Source: Amycolatopsis dendrobii
Lineage (GTDB): Bacteria > Actinomycetota > Actinomycetes > Mycobacteriales > Pseudonocardiaceae
Direction of reading: 5' to 3'
Length of the DNA: 64,000 nt
NCBI RefSeq assembly: GCF_014145675.1
Contig: NZ_JACGZW010000003.1
Coordinates: 124,001-188,000, forward strand
Within the stretch, counting starts at the first letter, position 1, and each line of letters starts with the position of its first letter. The notes beneath the pieces were generated by a model, which made no database searches, was not told the origin of the DNA, and saw nothing but the letters and a program-made list of their open reading frames with translations. This document shows, piece after piece, positions 35,830-44,446 of this stretch. The position numbers and the translations under genes were made by a program.

Positions 35830-37050
35830 TCAGCGCACCACCATTCCGAGACCGCCGTCCGTACCGGCGCCGTTTCGTCCGCCGCTGCCATTGTCGGCGG
35901 GCCGGCCCGTGCCGGGTAACCCGGTATTCCCCTGGTTTTCCCCGGCCGATCCGCCCGCGCCGGCCGCGCTGTCGGCGCGCCGAGCCACGTGGAACGAGAG
36001 GATCTGCAGCTCGACGGCCAGGTCGACCTTGCGGACCTCGACGTGTGCCGGCACCTGGAGCACTACCGGCGCGAAGTTGAGGATGCACTGGACGCCGCCT
36101 GCCACCAGCCTGTCGCACACCGACTGCGCGGCGGTAGGAGGTGTGGCGATGATCCCCACGGAAATCTCCCGTTCGGAGCAAACGCGCGGAATGTCGTCCA
36201 TGTGCGAGACCGGGAGACCCCCTACGGGGACGCCGATCAAATCGGGGTCGAGGTCGAAGAGCGCCTCGACCGGGAAGCCCCGGCCGGGGAAGCCGCCGTA
36301 GTTGGCGAGCGCGTGGCCGAGGTTGCCGATTCCGACCACCGCGACCCGGTGCTGACGGGTGAGGCCGAGGATGCGTTCGATCTGGCTGACCAGCACCTGC
36401 ACCTCGTAGCCGACGCCGCGAGTGCCGTACGAGCCCAGGTAGGAGAGGTCTTTGCGGAGTTTGGCGGAGTTCACGCCCGCCGCGGCGGAGAGTTCTTCGC
36501 TGGAGACGGTGGTCGCGCCCTGTTCGGCCAATCCGGAAAGGATCCGCAGGTAGACGGCCAGCCGGGCAACGGCGGCCTCCGGGATCTGCTTCGCGCGGAC
36601 CGCGGTGTCTTCCGCGTCGGAGACGGCGGGCATCTCGGCGGTCGGCGCGTTGTCGGCGTCCGGGGCGGGGCGGGAGGTCCGGGCCGCACGGCGGGTGCGG
36701 GGTTTGGCGTCGCCCTCCGCGGGCGCTTCGGCCTGGGCTTCGGCGGCTGCTCGGGCGGCCGCCCGGCTCGCACGGCCGTTGCCGTTGCCGTTGGCGGCCC
36801 GGCCGTTGCCCGCGGCGTGCTCGCCGCCGCCGGCTACCTGGTCAGACCCGTTCTCAGCACTGGCTCCCGCGGAGTTTCCGTTGCGCGCCAAGCCGTTCTC
36901 GCTCACCGCGGCCCGACGGCGGCTGCCCGCGGCGTGCCGTCCACCGGCCCGGCGCGTGGCAGGCGGTGCGGGTTCGGCGGCGTCGGATTCGTCACGCGGA
37001 GGCGTGGCCGGCGGTTCGGCACCGCTGCGCCCGCCCCGCTGTGTCACCAC
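35830..37050 (-). CDS. rex: Redox-sensing repressor Rex with long N-terminal extension
   Basis: A 406-residue protein whose Rex core starts near residue 154 (KQIPEAAVARLAVYLRILSG). The winged helix includes AAAGVNSAKLRKDLSYLG, the NAD(H) Rossmann motif is VVGIGNLGHALANYGGFPG, and FDLDPDLIGVPVGGL follows. The ~150-residue extension is Ala/Gly/Asn/Arg-rich and looks disordered; a Gly-rich tail of ~45 residues ends the protein. GTG 37050 is supported by GAGGAG upstream, so the extension seems translated. Rex represses when NADH is low and releases DNA when NADH is high. Confidence 0.93.
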   Translation of the reverse strand: MVTQRGGRSGAEPPATPPRDESDAAEPAPPATRRAGGRHAAGSRRRAAVSENGLARNGNSAGASAENGSDQVAGGGEHAAGNGRAANGNGNGRASRAAARAAAEAQAEAPAEGDAKPRTRRAARTSRPAPDADNAPTAEMPAVSDAEDTAVRAKQIPEAAVARLAVYLRILSGLAEQGATTVSSEELSAAAGVNSAKLRKDLSYLGSYGTRGVGYEVQVLVSQIERILGLTRQHRVAVVGIGNLGHALANYGGFPGRGFPVEALFDLDPDLIGVPVGGLPVSHMDDIPRVCSEREISVGIIATPPTAAQSVCDRLVAGGVQCILNFAPVVLQVPAHVEVRKVDLAVELQILSFHVARRADSAAGAGGSAGENQGNTGLPGTGRPADNGSGGRNGAGTDGGLGMVVR

Positions 37051-37193
37051 GCTGACTTCTCCTCAATCCGGCTTCGTGCCCGCGCTGTCCCCCACCTGCC
37101 TCGACCGGCAGTGGAAAACCAACCCTTGACCCCACGGCTTCCGTCCGGTTCGATGCCGGTCCTCGCGGGGACGGGTTCCTACGGTAGTCCACT

Positions 37194-37209
37194 TGTGAAC
37201 GCATGCACA
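37194..37209. promoter_or_regulatory. Rex operator (ROP) upstream of rex-hemACD
   Basis: TGTGAACGCATGCACA matches 14 of 16 positions of the Streptomyces Rex operator TGTGAACGCGTTCACA that I recall, with symmetric TTGTG/CACAA ends. It lies about 145 bp upstream of the rex GTG, in the only sizeable gap before the operon. This suggests Rex autoregulation and redox control of heme genes. Confidence 0.7.
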
Positions 37210-37312
37210 AAGTCACTGGTCATCCGCATGACCAGAAGCACAACCCCGGTCGCTTAAGCGGGGCGAACGTCCCGCAGCGGGACCGGGTGCCGAAGCCCCG
37301 GCTGTCACTTGC

Positions 37313-38869
37313 TCAGGCGGCGGTGAAGGGCACGGTGTGCCACCCAGTCGCACCGTCCGGGACCGGGTCCGCAGTGTGGTCGGTCTGCGTGTAACCGGTC
37401 TGGTCGGTCGCCCGCACGGTCACCGTGTGGCTGCCCGGCGGCACCGGCACCTCGGCCCACCACATCCGCCAGGTGTCCTTGTTGACCTCGGCCGAAAGCG
37501 TCGCCGGGAGCCACGCGCCCTGGTCCACCCGCACTTCGACCTTCGCGATCCCGACGTGCTGCGCCCACGCCGTCCCCGCGACCCGGACCTTGCCCGCGCG
37601 CACCGACGTCCCGTTGGCCGGTGCGTCGATCCGCGATTCGGTCTTGATCGGGGCCTGCTCCGCCCAGCCGCGCTGCAGCCAGTACGCCTGCCGCGCGTCC
37701 CAGGTCGTGAACTCGAGGTCGGTGACCCATTTGGTCGCCGAGACGTAGCCGTACAGCCCGGGGATCACGATCCGCGCCGGGAAGCCGTGCTCGACCGGCA
37801 GCGCCTCGCCGTTCATCCCGATCGCGAGCATCGCGCCGCGTGCCGGGTCGAGCGCGACGTTGGCCGGGGTTCCGCAGGTGAACCCGTCGACGCTGGTCGC
37901 GTACATCTGCTGCGCGCCCGGTTGCACGCCCGCCGCGTCCAGCAGGTCGACCAGGTCGACGCCGATGAAGTTCGCGGTGGAGATCAGGTCGCCGCCGACC
38001 TCGTTGGAGACGCAGGTGAGCGTCACGGTCCGCTCCACCAGCGGGCGGTTCCGGATGTCGGCGTAGGAGAAGCTCACCTCGCGGTCGACCATGCCGTGGA
38101 TCTTCAGGGTCCAGTCCTCGGCCCGCACCTGCGGTACGACGAACGCGGTGTCGATCCGGTAGAAACTCCCGTTCGGCGTGATGAACGGCGGCGAGCCGAG
38201 CTTGTGGAAATCCGCGTCCGGCGGCAGCGGCGGGGCTTTCTTCGCAGCGACCAGCGGCCCGATCGACGCGCGCGAGCCGGTCGCGCTGCTGGTGGTGGAC
38301 ACGACCTCGCCGACGATCGCCGCCACGCCGGCGCCGGCCGCGATTCCCGCGCCGCGCTGCAAGACCTGGCGACGGCTGAGTCCCTGCCGCAGTTCGCTTT
38401 CCGCCGGCAGCGCGCGTTTGTGCAGCCAGCTGAACACCAGCAGCGCAGCGCCCAGCGCCAGCACCGGAGCCAGCAAGGCGAGTTGTCCGACGTCCGTGCG
38501 CTCGAACACCGCGAAGATCCCGAACGCGCCGACCACGACCACCAGCAGCTGGCCCGGCAGCGGACGACGGCGCGAGAGCTGCCCGGCGAGCACCGCGAAC
38601 GCCAGCAGCACCACGGCCAGGCCGATCTTGAGCACGGTCTTGTCGGCGGTCCCGATCGTCTGCTCCGCCCACACCACGACGGCGTGCGGGCTGTGCGCGA
38701 TCACGAAGTCCGCGACCGCGACGAACGGCGACGCGTTGTACCCGACAAATCCGGCAACCAGATGCCCCACGCCCAGCGCGACGGCCAGCGAGACCAGGCC
38801 GATGAACGTCGCGATGCCCAGCGACAGACGCGGCCGGGCGGTCGGCGGGGCTTCCTTCAACGCACTCAC
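37313..38869 (-). CDS. Membrane-anchored molybdopterin oxidoreductase, sulfite-oxidase family
   Basis: About 518 residues. Four N-terminal membrane helices are followed by a twin-arginine-like SRRQVLQRGAGIAAGAGVAA segment, a sulfite-oxidase Mo-cofactor domain with the molybdenum cysteine in TVTLTCVSNEVGGDLIST, and a C-terminal Ig-like dimerisation domain (RVAGTAWAQHVGIAKVEVRV). It probably reduces or oxidises an extracytoplasmic small molecule. Start is uncertain: GTG 38869 (VSALKEAPP) is preferred over TTG 38911. Its electron partner is not evident nearby. Confidence 0.85.
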   Translation of the reverse strand: MSALKEAPPTARPRLSLGIATFIGLVSLAVALGVGHLVAGFVGYNASPFVAVADFVIAHSPHAVVVWAEQTIGTADKTVLKIGLAVVLLAFAVLAGQLSRRRPLPGQLLVVVVGAFGIFAVFERTDVGQLALLAPVLALGAALLVFSWLHKRALPAESELRQGLSRRQVLQRGAGIAAGAGVAAIVGEVVSTTSSATGSRASIGPLVAAKKAPPLPPDADFHKLGSPPFITPNGSFYRIDTAFVVPQVRAEDWTLKIHGMVDREVSFSYADIRNRPLVERTVTLTCVSNEVGGDLISTANFIGVDLVDLLDAAGVQPGAQQMYATSVDGFTCGTPANVALDPARGAMLAIGMNGEALPVEHGFPARIVIPGLYGYVSATKWVTDLEFTTWDARQAYWLQRGWAEQAPIKTESRIDAPANGTSVRAGKVRVAGTAWAQHVGIAKVEVRVDQGAWLPATLSAEVNKDTWRMWWAEVPVPPGSHTVTVRATDQTGYTQTDHTADPVPDGATGWHTVPFTAA

Positions 38870-38927
38870 CCCACCATCTTCGGCGGGCCCGGCGGAGTCT
38901 GGCCCGTTCAAAGCGCTTACGGGTTGC

Positions 38928-39161
38928 TTACCGCAGCGCCGCGCGCAGCCGTTCTTCCTCGACGCGCCAGTACCCGTGCTCGGTCCCGTCGATCAGGATC
39001 ACCGGCACCTGGTCGCCGTATTCGGCCTGCCATTCCGGGTCGCTGTCGACGTCCGCGGTCTCCCACGGCACGCCCAGCTCGCCGCAGATCCGCGCGACGT
39101 CCGCCTCGGCCACCTCGCACAGGTGGCATCCTTCGCGGCTCATCACGGTCACTTTGTGCAC
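38928..39161 (-). CDS. Glutaredoxin-like thiol protein (Rv0508-like)
   Basis: A 77-residue thioredoxin-fold protein with MSREGCHLCEVAEADVARIC (CxxC at C12/C15), a cis-Pro in QVPVILIDG and the Glu/Trp-rich end GYWRVEEERLRAALR. This DUF836/glutaredoxin-like type lies near rex-hemA in Streptomyces and beside hemA in M. tuberculosis (Rv0508). Its partner is probably mycothiol or another reductant; this is inferred. The start is GTG 39161. Confidence 0.85.
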   Translation of the reverse strand: MHKVTVMSREGCHLCEVAEADVARICGELGVPWETADVDSDPEWQAEYGDQVPVILIDGTEHGYWRVEEERLRAALR

Positions 39162-39174
39162 GGTCCCAGCCTAA

Positions 39175-40680
39175 TCAGCGCAGCTTCAGGCGGCGCAGCT
39201 TCCCGGTCGCCGAATGCGGCAGCGCTTCGGCGAACTCGACGGTGTGCGGCACCTTGTACCCGGCGAGATGCGCGGTGCACTGGTCCACCACCTGCTGCTC
39301 CGACAACGCCGCACCTTCGGCAGGCACCACGACCGCCTTCACCGCTTCGCCGCTCCGCTCGTCGACCACTCCCACGACGGCGGCCTCGGCCACCCCGGGC
39401 AGCTGCGAGATCACTTCCTCGACCTCGTGCGGGAAGACGTTGAAGCCGTTGACGATGATCAAGTCGTTGGCCCGGTCGACCAGGTGCAGATCGCCGTCGG
39501 AATCGAGGTAGCCGACATCGCCGGTCCGGAACCAGCCCTCGGCATCGGGGCCGTGCGCGCCGTCCGGCCAGTACCCGGAGAACAGGTTCGCGCCGCGCAC
39601 CGACACCAGCCCGGTGCTGCCGCCCGCCTCGAACACGTCGTCCGGCTCCTCCGGGTCGAGCGGCAGTTCGTCCGCGGACCCGTCCGACTCCACCAGCCGC
39701 AGCTCGATCCCGGGCAGCGGCCGTCCGACCGATCCGGGCTTCGGATAGCCGGTGACCAGCGTCGACGTCACCACCGGCGCGCATTCGGTGAGCCCGTAGC
39801 CCTCGTACACGTCGACCCCGGCGGCCTCCCGGATCGCCGCGAGCACCTTGGGATGCAACGGCGCGGCACCGGATGTCAGCCGGTGCACGGTCGCCAGGCC
39901 GTGCGCCAGCTCTTCGGGGTCGAGCGCGGCGAATTCGTTGTACATCGCGGGCACGCCGGTGATCGCCGTGACGCGATGCTCGGCGCAGTCCTGGAGCGTG
40001 CGCTGGGCTTCGAAGCGTTCGGACAGCACCAGCGTCGCACCGACCGCCGTGGCCATGAGCAGGCCGGGGCCGAGGCCGTAGACGTGGAAGAGCGGGATCG
40101 AGACCAGCACCCGGTCGTCGTGCTCGGTCACTCCGTCCACTTGGGACAGTTGATCGAGGTTCGCCAGCAACGCGCGGTGCGACAGCAGCACTCCGCGCGG
40201 CGGGCCGGTCGTGCCGGAGGTGTACGAGACGACCGCGATGTCCTCGCCGGACCGGCCGAGGTCGACCGGGTCGCCCGGCTCCTCGCCGCGCGGCGGCAGA
40301 CCGGCGACGCCCTCGGGCAGCTCGGCGTCGTCGCGCTGCACCACGCGTTTCGCGCCGCAGTGCTCCAGCAGCCGTTCCAGTTCGGGCGCGGGGGCCTGCG
40401 GCGACAACGGCACGGCGATTCCGCCCGCGCGCAGCACCGCGAACAAGGCGACCGCGAAGTCAGCCGACGTCGGGAGCCGCAGCACCACCGGGTCGCCCGG
40501 CGCGACGCCGGAGGACACCAGCCGGCGTGCTTCCGCGTGCGCCGCTTCGTCGAGCTCTCGCCAGGTCAGCGTGGCACCCGTGCCCGTCTCGGTGATCGCC
40601 GTGCGTTCCGGCCAGCGGCTGGCCGCATCGGCGAGCAGGCCGGCGACGCCGTGGGCGGTGCTGATCCGGTCCACCCCCAC
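39175..40680 (-). CDS. AMP-dependent acyl-CoA synthetase/ligase
   Basis: A 501-residue ANL enzyme. A3 motif VVSYTSGTTGPPRGVLLSHR (about 150-169), A5 motif EGYGLTECAPVV, hinge/A7 FRTGDVGYLDSDGDLHLVDR, A8 NGFNVFPHEVEEVIS and A10 SATGKLRRLKLR are intact. It activates a carboxylic acid, probably fatty, to its CoA ester. It lies 13 nt upstream of the glutaredoxin gene on the same strand. Chain specificity cannot be read. Confidence 0.88.
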   Translation of the reverse strand: MGVDRISTAHGVAGLLADAASRWPERTAITETGTGATLTWRELDEAAHAEARRLVSSGVAPGDPVVLRLPTSADFAVALFAVLRAGGIAVPLSPQAPAPELERLLEHCGAKRVVQRDDAELPEGVAGLPPRGEEPGDPVDLGRSGEDIAVVSYTSGTTGPPRGVLLSHRALLANLDQLSQVDGVTEHDDRVLVSIPLFHVYGLGPGLLMATAVGATLVLSERFEAQRTLQDCAEHRVTAITGVPAMYNEFAALDPEELAHGLATVHRLTSGAAPLHPKVLAAIREAAGVDVYEGYGLTECAPVVTSTLVTGYPKPGSVGRPLPGIELRLVESDGSADELPLDPEEPDDVFEAGGSTGLVSVRGANLFSGYWPDGAHGPDAEGWFRTGDVGYLDSDGDLHLVDRANDLIIVNGFNVFPHEVEEVISQLPGVAEAAVVGVVDERSGEAVKAVVVPAEGAALSEQQVVDQCTAHLAGYKVPHTVEFAEALPHSATGKLRRLKLR

Positions 40681-40854
40681 CCCTCTCGTTCCGTTGCGGA
40701 TTCGTCATCTTGTCACCCGTAATGGGGATGCCGCGCGATCGTCGCACCTCTGCCTGACCGGGACACTACCTACTTCGCGGTAACAACACGTATGCTGCAC
40801 TGCGTCGCCGGGTGGCGTTGATCACTACCGGGTGACCCGAGCAAGGGAGTCGTC

Positions 40855-40965
40855 GTGCCGAAGCCGCCGGTCCACGAGGGTGTGGGACACGCGCCGCGGC
40901 ACGCCCGCACGCCCTCGGGTACGCGCCCGGCCGCACCAGGGACAGCCGGAGGTGCCGCCCGATGA
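40855..40965 (+). CDS. Short leader ORF translationally coupled to the BldN-like sigma gene
   Basis: 36 codons from GTG 40855, preceded by AAGGGAG 5-6 nt upstream; it encodes a basic, Pro/Ala/Gly/His-rich peptide (VPKPPVHEGVGHAPRHARTP at its start). Its TGA overlaps the sigma-factor ATG (ATGA). No family recognised. It could be a coupling leader or simply a chance frame; the RBS and overlap favour translation. Confidence 0.45.
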   Translation: MPKPPVHEGVGHAPRHARTPSGTRPAAPGTAGGAAR

Positions 40966-41672
40966 CCCGTCCGATCACCCTGTCCGCCGCCGCGCACCGC
41001 GGGCCGGTCGCGATGTTCGCCGACCGCGTGTTCGGCTCGTCCGCGGCCGCCGTGCCGCTGCCCAAGGCCGACGCCGAACCGGACCCCGCCGAGGTCGCGA
41101 AGGCCGAGGCGTGGGAACTGGTGCGGGCCGCGCAGGCCGGCGACTCCTCCGCGTTCGGCCAGCTCTACGACCGGTACGTCGACGTCGTCTACCGCTATGC
41201 GCTCTTCCGGCTCGGCGACCGCGACCTGGCCGAGGACGTCACCAGCGAGACCTTCCTGCGCGCGCTGCGCCGGATCACGTCGGTCAGCTACCAGGGCCGC
41301 GACGTCGGCGCGTGGTTCGTCACCATCGCCCGCAACCTGATCCTCGACCACGTGAAGTCCAGCCGGTTCCGGCTCGAGGTCGTCACCGACGAGGTCGCCG
41401 AACCGGGCGGTGTGCCCGGCGGACCGGTCGGCCCGGTCGCCCAGGCCGGACCCGAACAGCAGGCGATCGCGGGCGCGACCAGGGCCGAGCTGCTGCGGTG
41501 CGTCGCCGAACTCGGCGAGGACCAGCGCGAATGCATCGTGCTGCGGTTCCTCCAGGGGCTGTCGGTCGCGGAGACCGCGCAGATCATGGATCGCAACGAG
41601 GGCGCGGTGAAGGCATTGCAGCACCGGGCGGTCCGGCGGCTCGCGCAGCTGCTGCCCACCGGCCTGCGTTGA
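40962..41672 (+). CDS. bldN: ECF RNA polymerase sigma factor, BldN-like
   Basis: A 236-residue sigma factor. Region 2 spans FGQLYDRYVDVVYRYALFRL to FVTIARNLILDHVKSSRFR (about 64-126), region 4 LRCVAELGEDQRECIVLRFLQ through GAVKALQHRAVRRLAQ (about 178-230). A ~50-residue N-terminal extension precedes region 2, reminiscent of the BldN proregion. Nearness to rex, hemA and a glutaredoxin-like gene matches S. coelicolor bldN, and the next gene encodes a membrane DUF5667 protein. ECF membership is certain; orthology is inferred. Confidence 0.8.
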   Translation: MTRPITLSAAAHRGPVAMFADRVFGSSAAAVPLPKADAEPDPAEVAKAEAWELVRAAQAGDSSAFGQLYDRYVDVVYRYALFRLGDRDLAEDVTSETFLRALRRITSVSYQGRDVGAWFVTIARNLILDHVKSSRFRLEVVTDEVAEPGGVPGGPVGPVAQAGPEQQAIAGATRAELLRCVAELGEDQRECIVLRFLQGLSVAETAQIMDRNEGAVKALQHRAVRRLAQLLPTGLR

Positions 41673-41768
41673 TCGTTCGACGACAGCCGTAACTTTTTCG
41701 GCTTCTTAATCGTTTCTCACCCAGACCGGCGGTCAGGGCCGGGCGTTGGGTGGAGACGGAGCAGCACC

Positions 41769-42857
41769 GTGGGCGTGCCCGGGTGGTTTTCGCGTGGTCG
41801 GACCGAGAGCGAGCGGTTCGACGACGCGATCAATGCTTCCCCGCGGCAGCGGCCGGACGAGTTCGCCGAAGAGCTGGCCCTCGTCGGTGCCTTGCGCGAA
41901 CTGGGCCAAGCGGGCGACCCCGACCCCGCCACCCGAGCCCGGATCCGCGCCGAGATCGAAGGCCGCATCGGCGAACCGCTCCCGCGCCGACGGTGGCGGC
42001 CGCGCATGGCCGACCTCGCCGCCGCGGGCATCGCGCTGATCCTCGGCCTCGGCGGCCTCACGCTGCTGCTTTCGCGAGACGCCCTGCCCGGAGACGCGCT
42101 GTACAGCGTGAAGCGAGCAGGCGAAGTCACGTCGCTCGGCCTGACCTTCGGCGACGAAGCCAAGGCCGAGAAACACCTGAAGTTCGCCGCGAACCGCGTC
42201 ACCGAGCTGGGCCGGATGAGCGACGCCAGCCCGTCGGCGTATCAAACCGCGCTGCACGATTTCAGCGGCGACGTCCGCGCGGGCGTGGCCGAACTCACCG
42301 AGCTGGCGACGACAAGCGGCAACCGCACGCGGCTGACGACTTTGGAATCGTGGGCGCAGAGCCAGTCGCGGCAACTGGAATCGGAACAGGCCGACGTGCC
42401 GGCGTCCGCCCTCTCGGATTTCCGGCAAGCGCGCCTCCTGCTCGACCGCGTACAGCAGCGGAGTTCCGCGCTCGGCTCGCGCCTGAGCTGCTACCAGATC
42501 ACCACCGGCACCACCGACGAACTGGGCCTCCTCCCCGCGCGCGGCGCGTGCACGCAGCAACCGCTGCCGCCCGGCGGCTCCACGCCGAGCAGCCCGCCTC
42601 CGGTCGCCGGGTCGAGCGTCCCGCCGACGGACTCCCCGCTGCCGGTGCGCTCGGTCTCGTCGCCGACGCTGAGCAACCCGGGCACGCCGACCCCGACCCC
42701 GACGTCGGCCGAGGTCCCGCACCCTCCGGCCCCGCCGAGCGTCTCGCCGCCGATCACCGCTCCCACGCCGCCCCGGATCCCGACCCGGCCCGCGCCCCCG
42801 CCGGTCGTCTCGATCCCGCCGCTGCTGCCGGGGCTCCCGCCGATCGTCATCGGCTGA
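41769..42857 (+). CDS. DUF5667 single-pass membrane protein, candidate anti-sigma factor (RsbN-like)
   Basis: A 362-residue protein from GTG 41769. The cytosolic ~80 residues (SERFDDAINASPRQRPDEFA onward) precede one membrane helix (DLAAAGIALILGLGGLTLLL, about 86-105), a helical DUF5667 domain (DALYSVKRAGEVTSLGLTFG, then two antiparallel helices) and a ~120-residue Pro/Thr/Ser-rich end. RsbN, encoded next to bldN in Streptomyces, is a membrane anti-sigma of similar topology, so this is its likely counterpart. Binding to the sigma factor is inferred. Confidence 0.75.
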   Translation: MGVPGWFSRGRTESERFDDAINASPRQRPDEFAEELALVGALRELGQAGDPDPATRARIRAEIEGRIGEPLPRRRWRPRMADLAAAGIALILGLGGLTLLLSRDALPGDALYSVKRAGEVTSLGLTFGDEAKAEKHLKFAANRVTELGRMSDASPSAYQTALHDFSGDVRAGVAELTELATTSGNRTRLTTLESWAQSQSRQLESEQADVPASALSDFRQARLLLDRVQQRSSALGSRLSCYQITTGTTDELGLLPARGACTQQPLPPGGSTPSSPPPVAGSSVPPTDSPLPVRSVSSPTLSNPGTPTPTPTSAEVPHPPAPPSVSPPITAPTPPRIPTRPAPPPVVSIPPLLPGLPPIVIG

Positions 42858-43022
42858 CGCGACTTTCGCCACTCCCCCGCGCCGTGATCAGGACGACCAG
42901 GCAACCCCTATCCGAGGTCCCGGCCACATCTCCAACGGGTGAGTCGCACGGTCGCTACCCTGTGCTGCAGGACCCGGTCGGCGTCGTCCGCCGGGACGTG
43001 CCCGAACCTGGAGGCGGTGTGC

Positions 43023-43916
43023 GTGTCAGCTTGGCGTGGCAAGGATAAGAGTCAGGAACTGGAGCGGCTCGCCACGCTCGCCGGAGAAGCGTCGGCGGAG
43101 GCCGCGTCCTCCTCGGCGCAGCTGGCGACGACGGTTCCGCCCGCGCCGCCGGACCTCACCGCGGGTGCCTTCTTCGACGTGGACAACACGATGATGATGG
43201 GCGCGTCGATCTTCTACTTCGCCCGCGGGCTCGCCGCGCGCAAGTTCTTCACCTCGGCCGACCTCGCCGGTTTCGTGTGGGACCAGGTCAAGTTCCGCAT
43301 CGGCGGACGCGAGAACAAGGCCGACATCAAGACCCACCGCGAGCGCGCGCTGTCCTTTGTGGCCGGTCGCACGGTCGAGGAGCTCACCACGATGAGCGAG
43401 GAAATCTACGACGAGCTGATGGCGGACAAGATCTGGTCCGGCACCCGCGCGCTCGCGCAGATGCACCTCGACGCGGGCCAGCGCGTGTGGCTCGTCACGG
43501 CGACGCCGATCGAACTCGCCGCGATCATCTCGCGCCGGCTCGGCCTCACCGGCGCGCTCGGCACGGTCGCGGAAACCAAGGACGGCGTCTACACCGGACG
43601 GTTGGTCGGCGACATGCTGCACGGCCGCGCGAAGGCGCACGCGGTCCGCGCGCTCGCGTCGCGCGAAGGCCTGAACCTCAAGCGCTGCACGGCTTATTCG
43701 GATTCGCAGAACGACGTCCCGATGCTGTCGGTCGTCGGCACCGCGGTGGCGGTCAACCCGGACAGCGGCCTGCGCGACGTCGCCCGCGCCCGCGGCTGGG
43801 AGATCCGCGACTTCCGCACCGGCCGCAAAGCCGCCCGCATCGGCGTCCCGTCCGTGCTCGGCGCGGGCGCGGTCGCGGGGGCGGTCGCCGCGGGAATGGC
43901 GTACCGCCGCCGCTGA
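43023..43916 (+). CDS. HAD-IB family phosphatase, SerB1-like
   Basis: A 297-residue HAD hydrolase of the SerB group. Motif I is [11 protein letters not shown] (catalytic aspartate D, general acid second D), motif [15 protein letters not shown], and motif III/IV lies in [20 protein letters not shown]. Because motif I is DxDNT, as in SerB-like HAD-IB proteins, the substrate may be phosphoserine or a lipid phosphate. A C-terminal hydrophobic helix ([17 protein letters not shown]) suggests membrane association. GTG 43023 has GGAGG 8 nt upstream. Matches Rv0505c in context. Confidence 0.85.
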   Translation: MSAWRGKDKSQELERLATLAGEASAEAASSSAQLATTVPPAPPDLTAGAFFDVDNTMMMGASIFYFARGLAARKFFTSADLAGFVWDQVKFRIGGRENKADIKTHRERALSFVAGRTVEELTTMSEEIYDELMADKIWSGTRALAQMHLDAGQRVWLVTATPIELAAIISRRLGLTGALGTVAETKDGVYTGRLVGDMLHGRAKAHAVRALASREGLNLKRCTAYSDSQNDVPMLSVVGTAVAVNPDSGLRDVARARGWEIRDFRTGRKAARIGVPSVLGAGAVAGAVAAGMAYRRR

Positions 43917-43923
43917 GAACTGC

Positions 43924-43967
43924 TCGTGAGTGTTTATGCCGGTTCTAACCGGCATAAACACTCACGA
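43924..43967. terminator. Family A palindrome, copy 4: convergent terminator
   Basis: Perfect 21-bp arms (43924-43944 and 43947-43967) with CT loop, identical in sequence to copy 2 at 8697-8740 although 35 kb away. It starts 7 nt after the HAD stop and ends 1 nt before the converging ridA stop, so it can serve both transcripts. Confidence 0.85.
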
Positions 43968-43968
43968 C

Positions 43969-44376
43969 CTAGTCCAGCACCGCGGTCGCCTCGACCTCGA
44001 CCAACAGGTCCGGCTCCGCGAGAAAAGCCACGCCAATCCCCGTCAACGGCGCCTGCACGATAATCCCCAGCCTCTCCTCCGCCCGCTGCACACCCTCGAC
44101 GAACTCGCCCATCTTCTCCGGCGACCACTCGACGAAATAGACGGTCAACCGGGCCACGTCGGCGAACGTGGCGCCCACCTCGGCCAGCGCCGCGGCCACG
44201 TTCAGATAGGCCTGCTCGACCTGCGCGGCCAAGTCCCCTTCGCCGACGTGCCCGCCCTCGGCGGTCCGCGCCACCTGCCCGGCGACGTACACCGTCCGCG
44301 AACCGGTCGCGACGGACACCTGGCGGTAGAGGCCGACCTGCGGCAGCGCGGCCGGGTTGACCAGGGTGACGGCCAT
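43969..44376 (-). CDS. RidA/YjgF-family protein
   Basis: A 135-residue Rid-family protein: GLYRQVSVATGSRTVYVAGQ, VARLTVYFVEWSPEKMGEF and GIGVAFLAEPDLLVEVEATA. The usual arginine of the RidA deaminase site (in x-R-x-x-V/P near the C-terminus) is not clear, so it may belong to a Rid subgroup without imine deaminase activity. ATG 44376 has AGGAGG 5 nt upstream. It is divergent from a TetR gene with a perfect palindrome between. Confidence 0.82.
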   Translation of the reverse strand: MAVTLVNPAALPQVGLYRQVSVATGSRTVYVAGQVARTAEGGHVGEGDLAAQVEQAYLNVAAALAEVGATFADVARLTVYFVEWSPEKMGEFVEGVQRAEERLGIIVQAPLTGIGVAFLAEPDLLVEVEATAVLD

Positions 44377-44417
44377 GTTTCCTCCTGAAAGCCCTGAAGA
44401 TCCTCGGTCCTTAAAAC

Positions 44418-44435
44418 ATAGCATTGCAATGCTAT
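44418..44435. promoter_or_regulatory. Operator palindrome between ridA-like gene and TetR gene
   Basis: ATAGCATTGCAATGCTAT is a perfect 18-bp palindrome, AT-rich relative to the surroundings, 12 nt before the TetR ATG and 42 nt from the ridA-like ATG. It is the likely TetR binding site, blocking both promoters. Confidence 0.8.
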
Positions 44436-44446
44436 AGAATGTCGCC

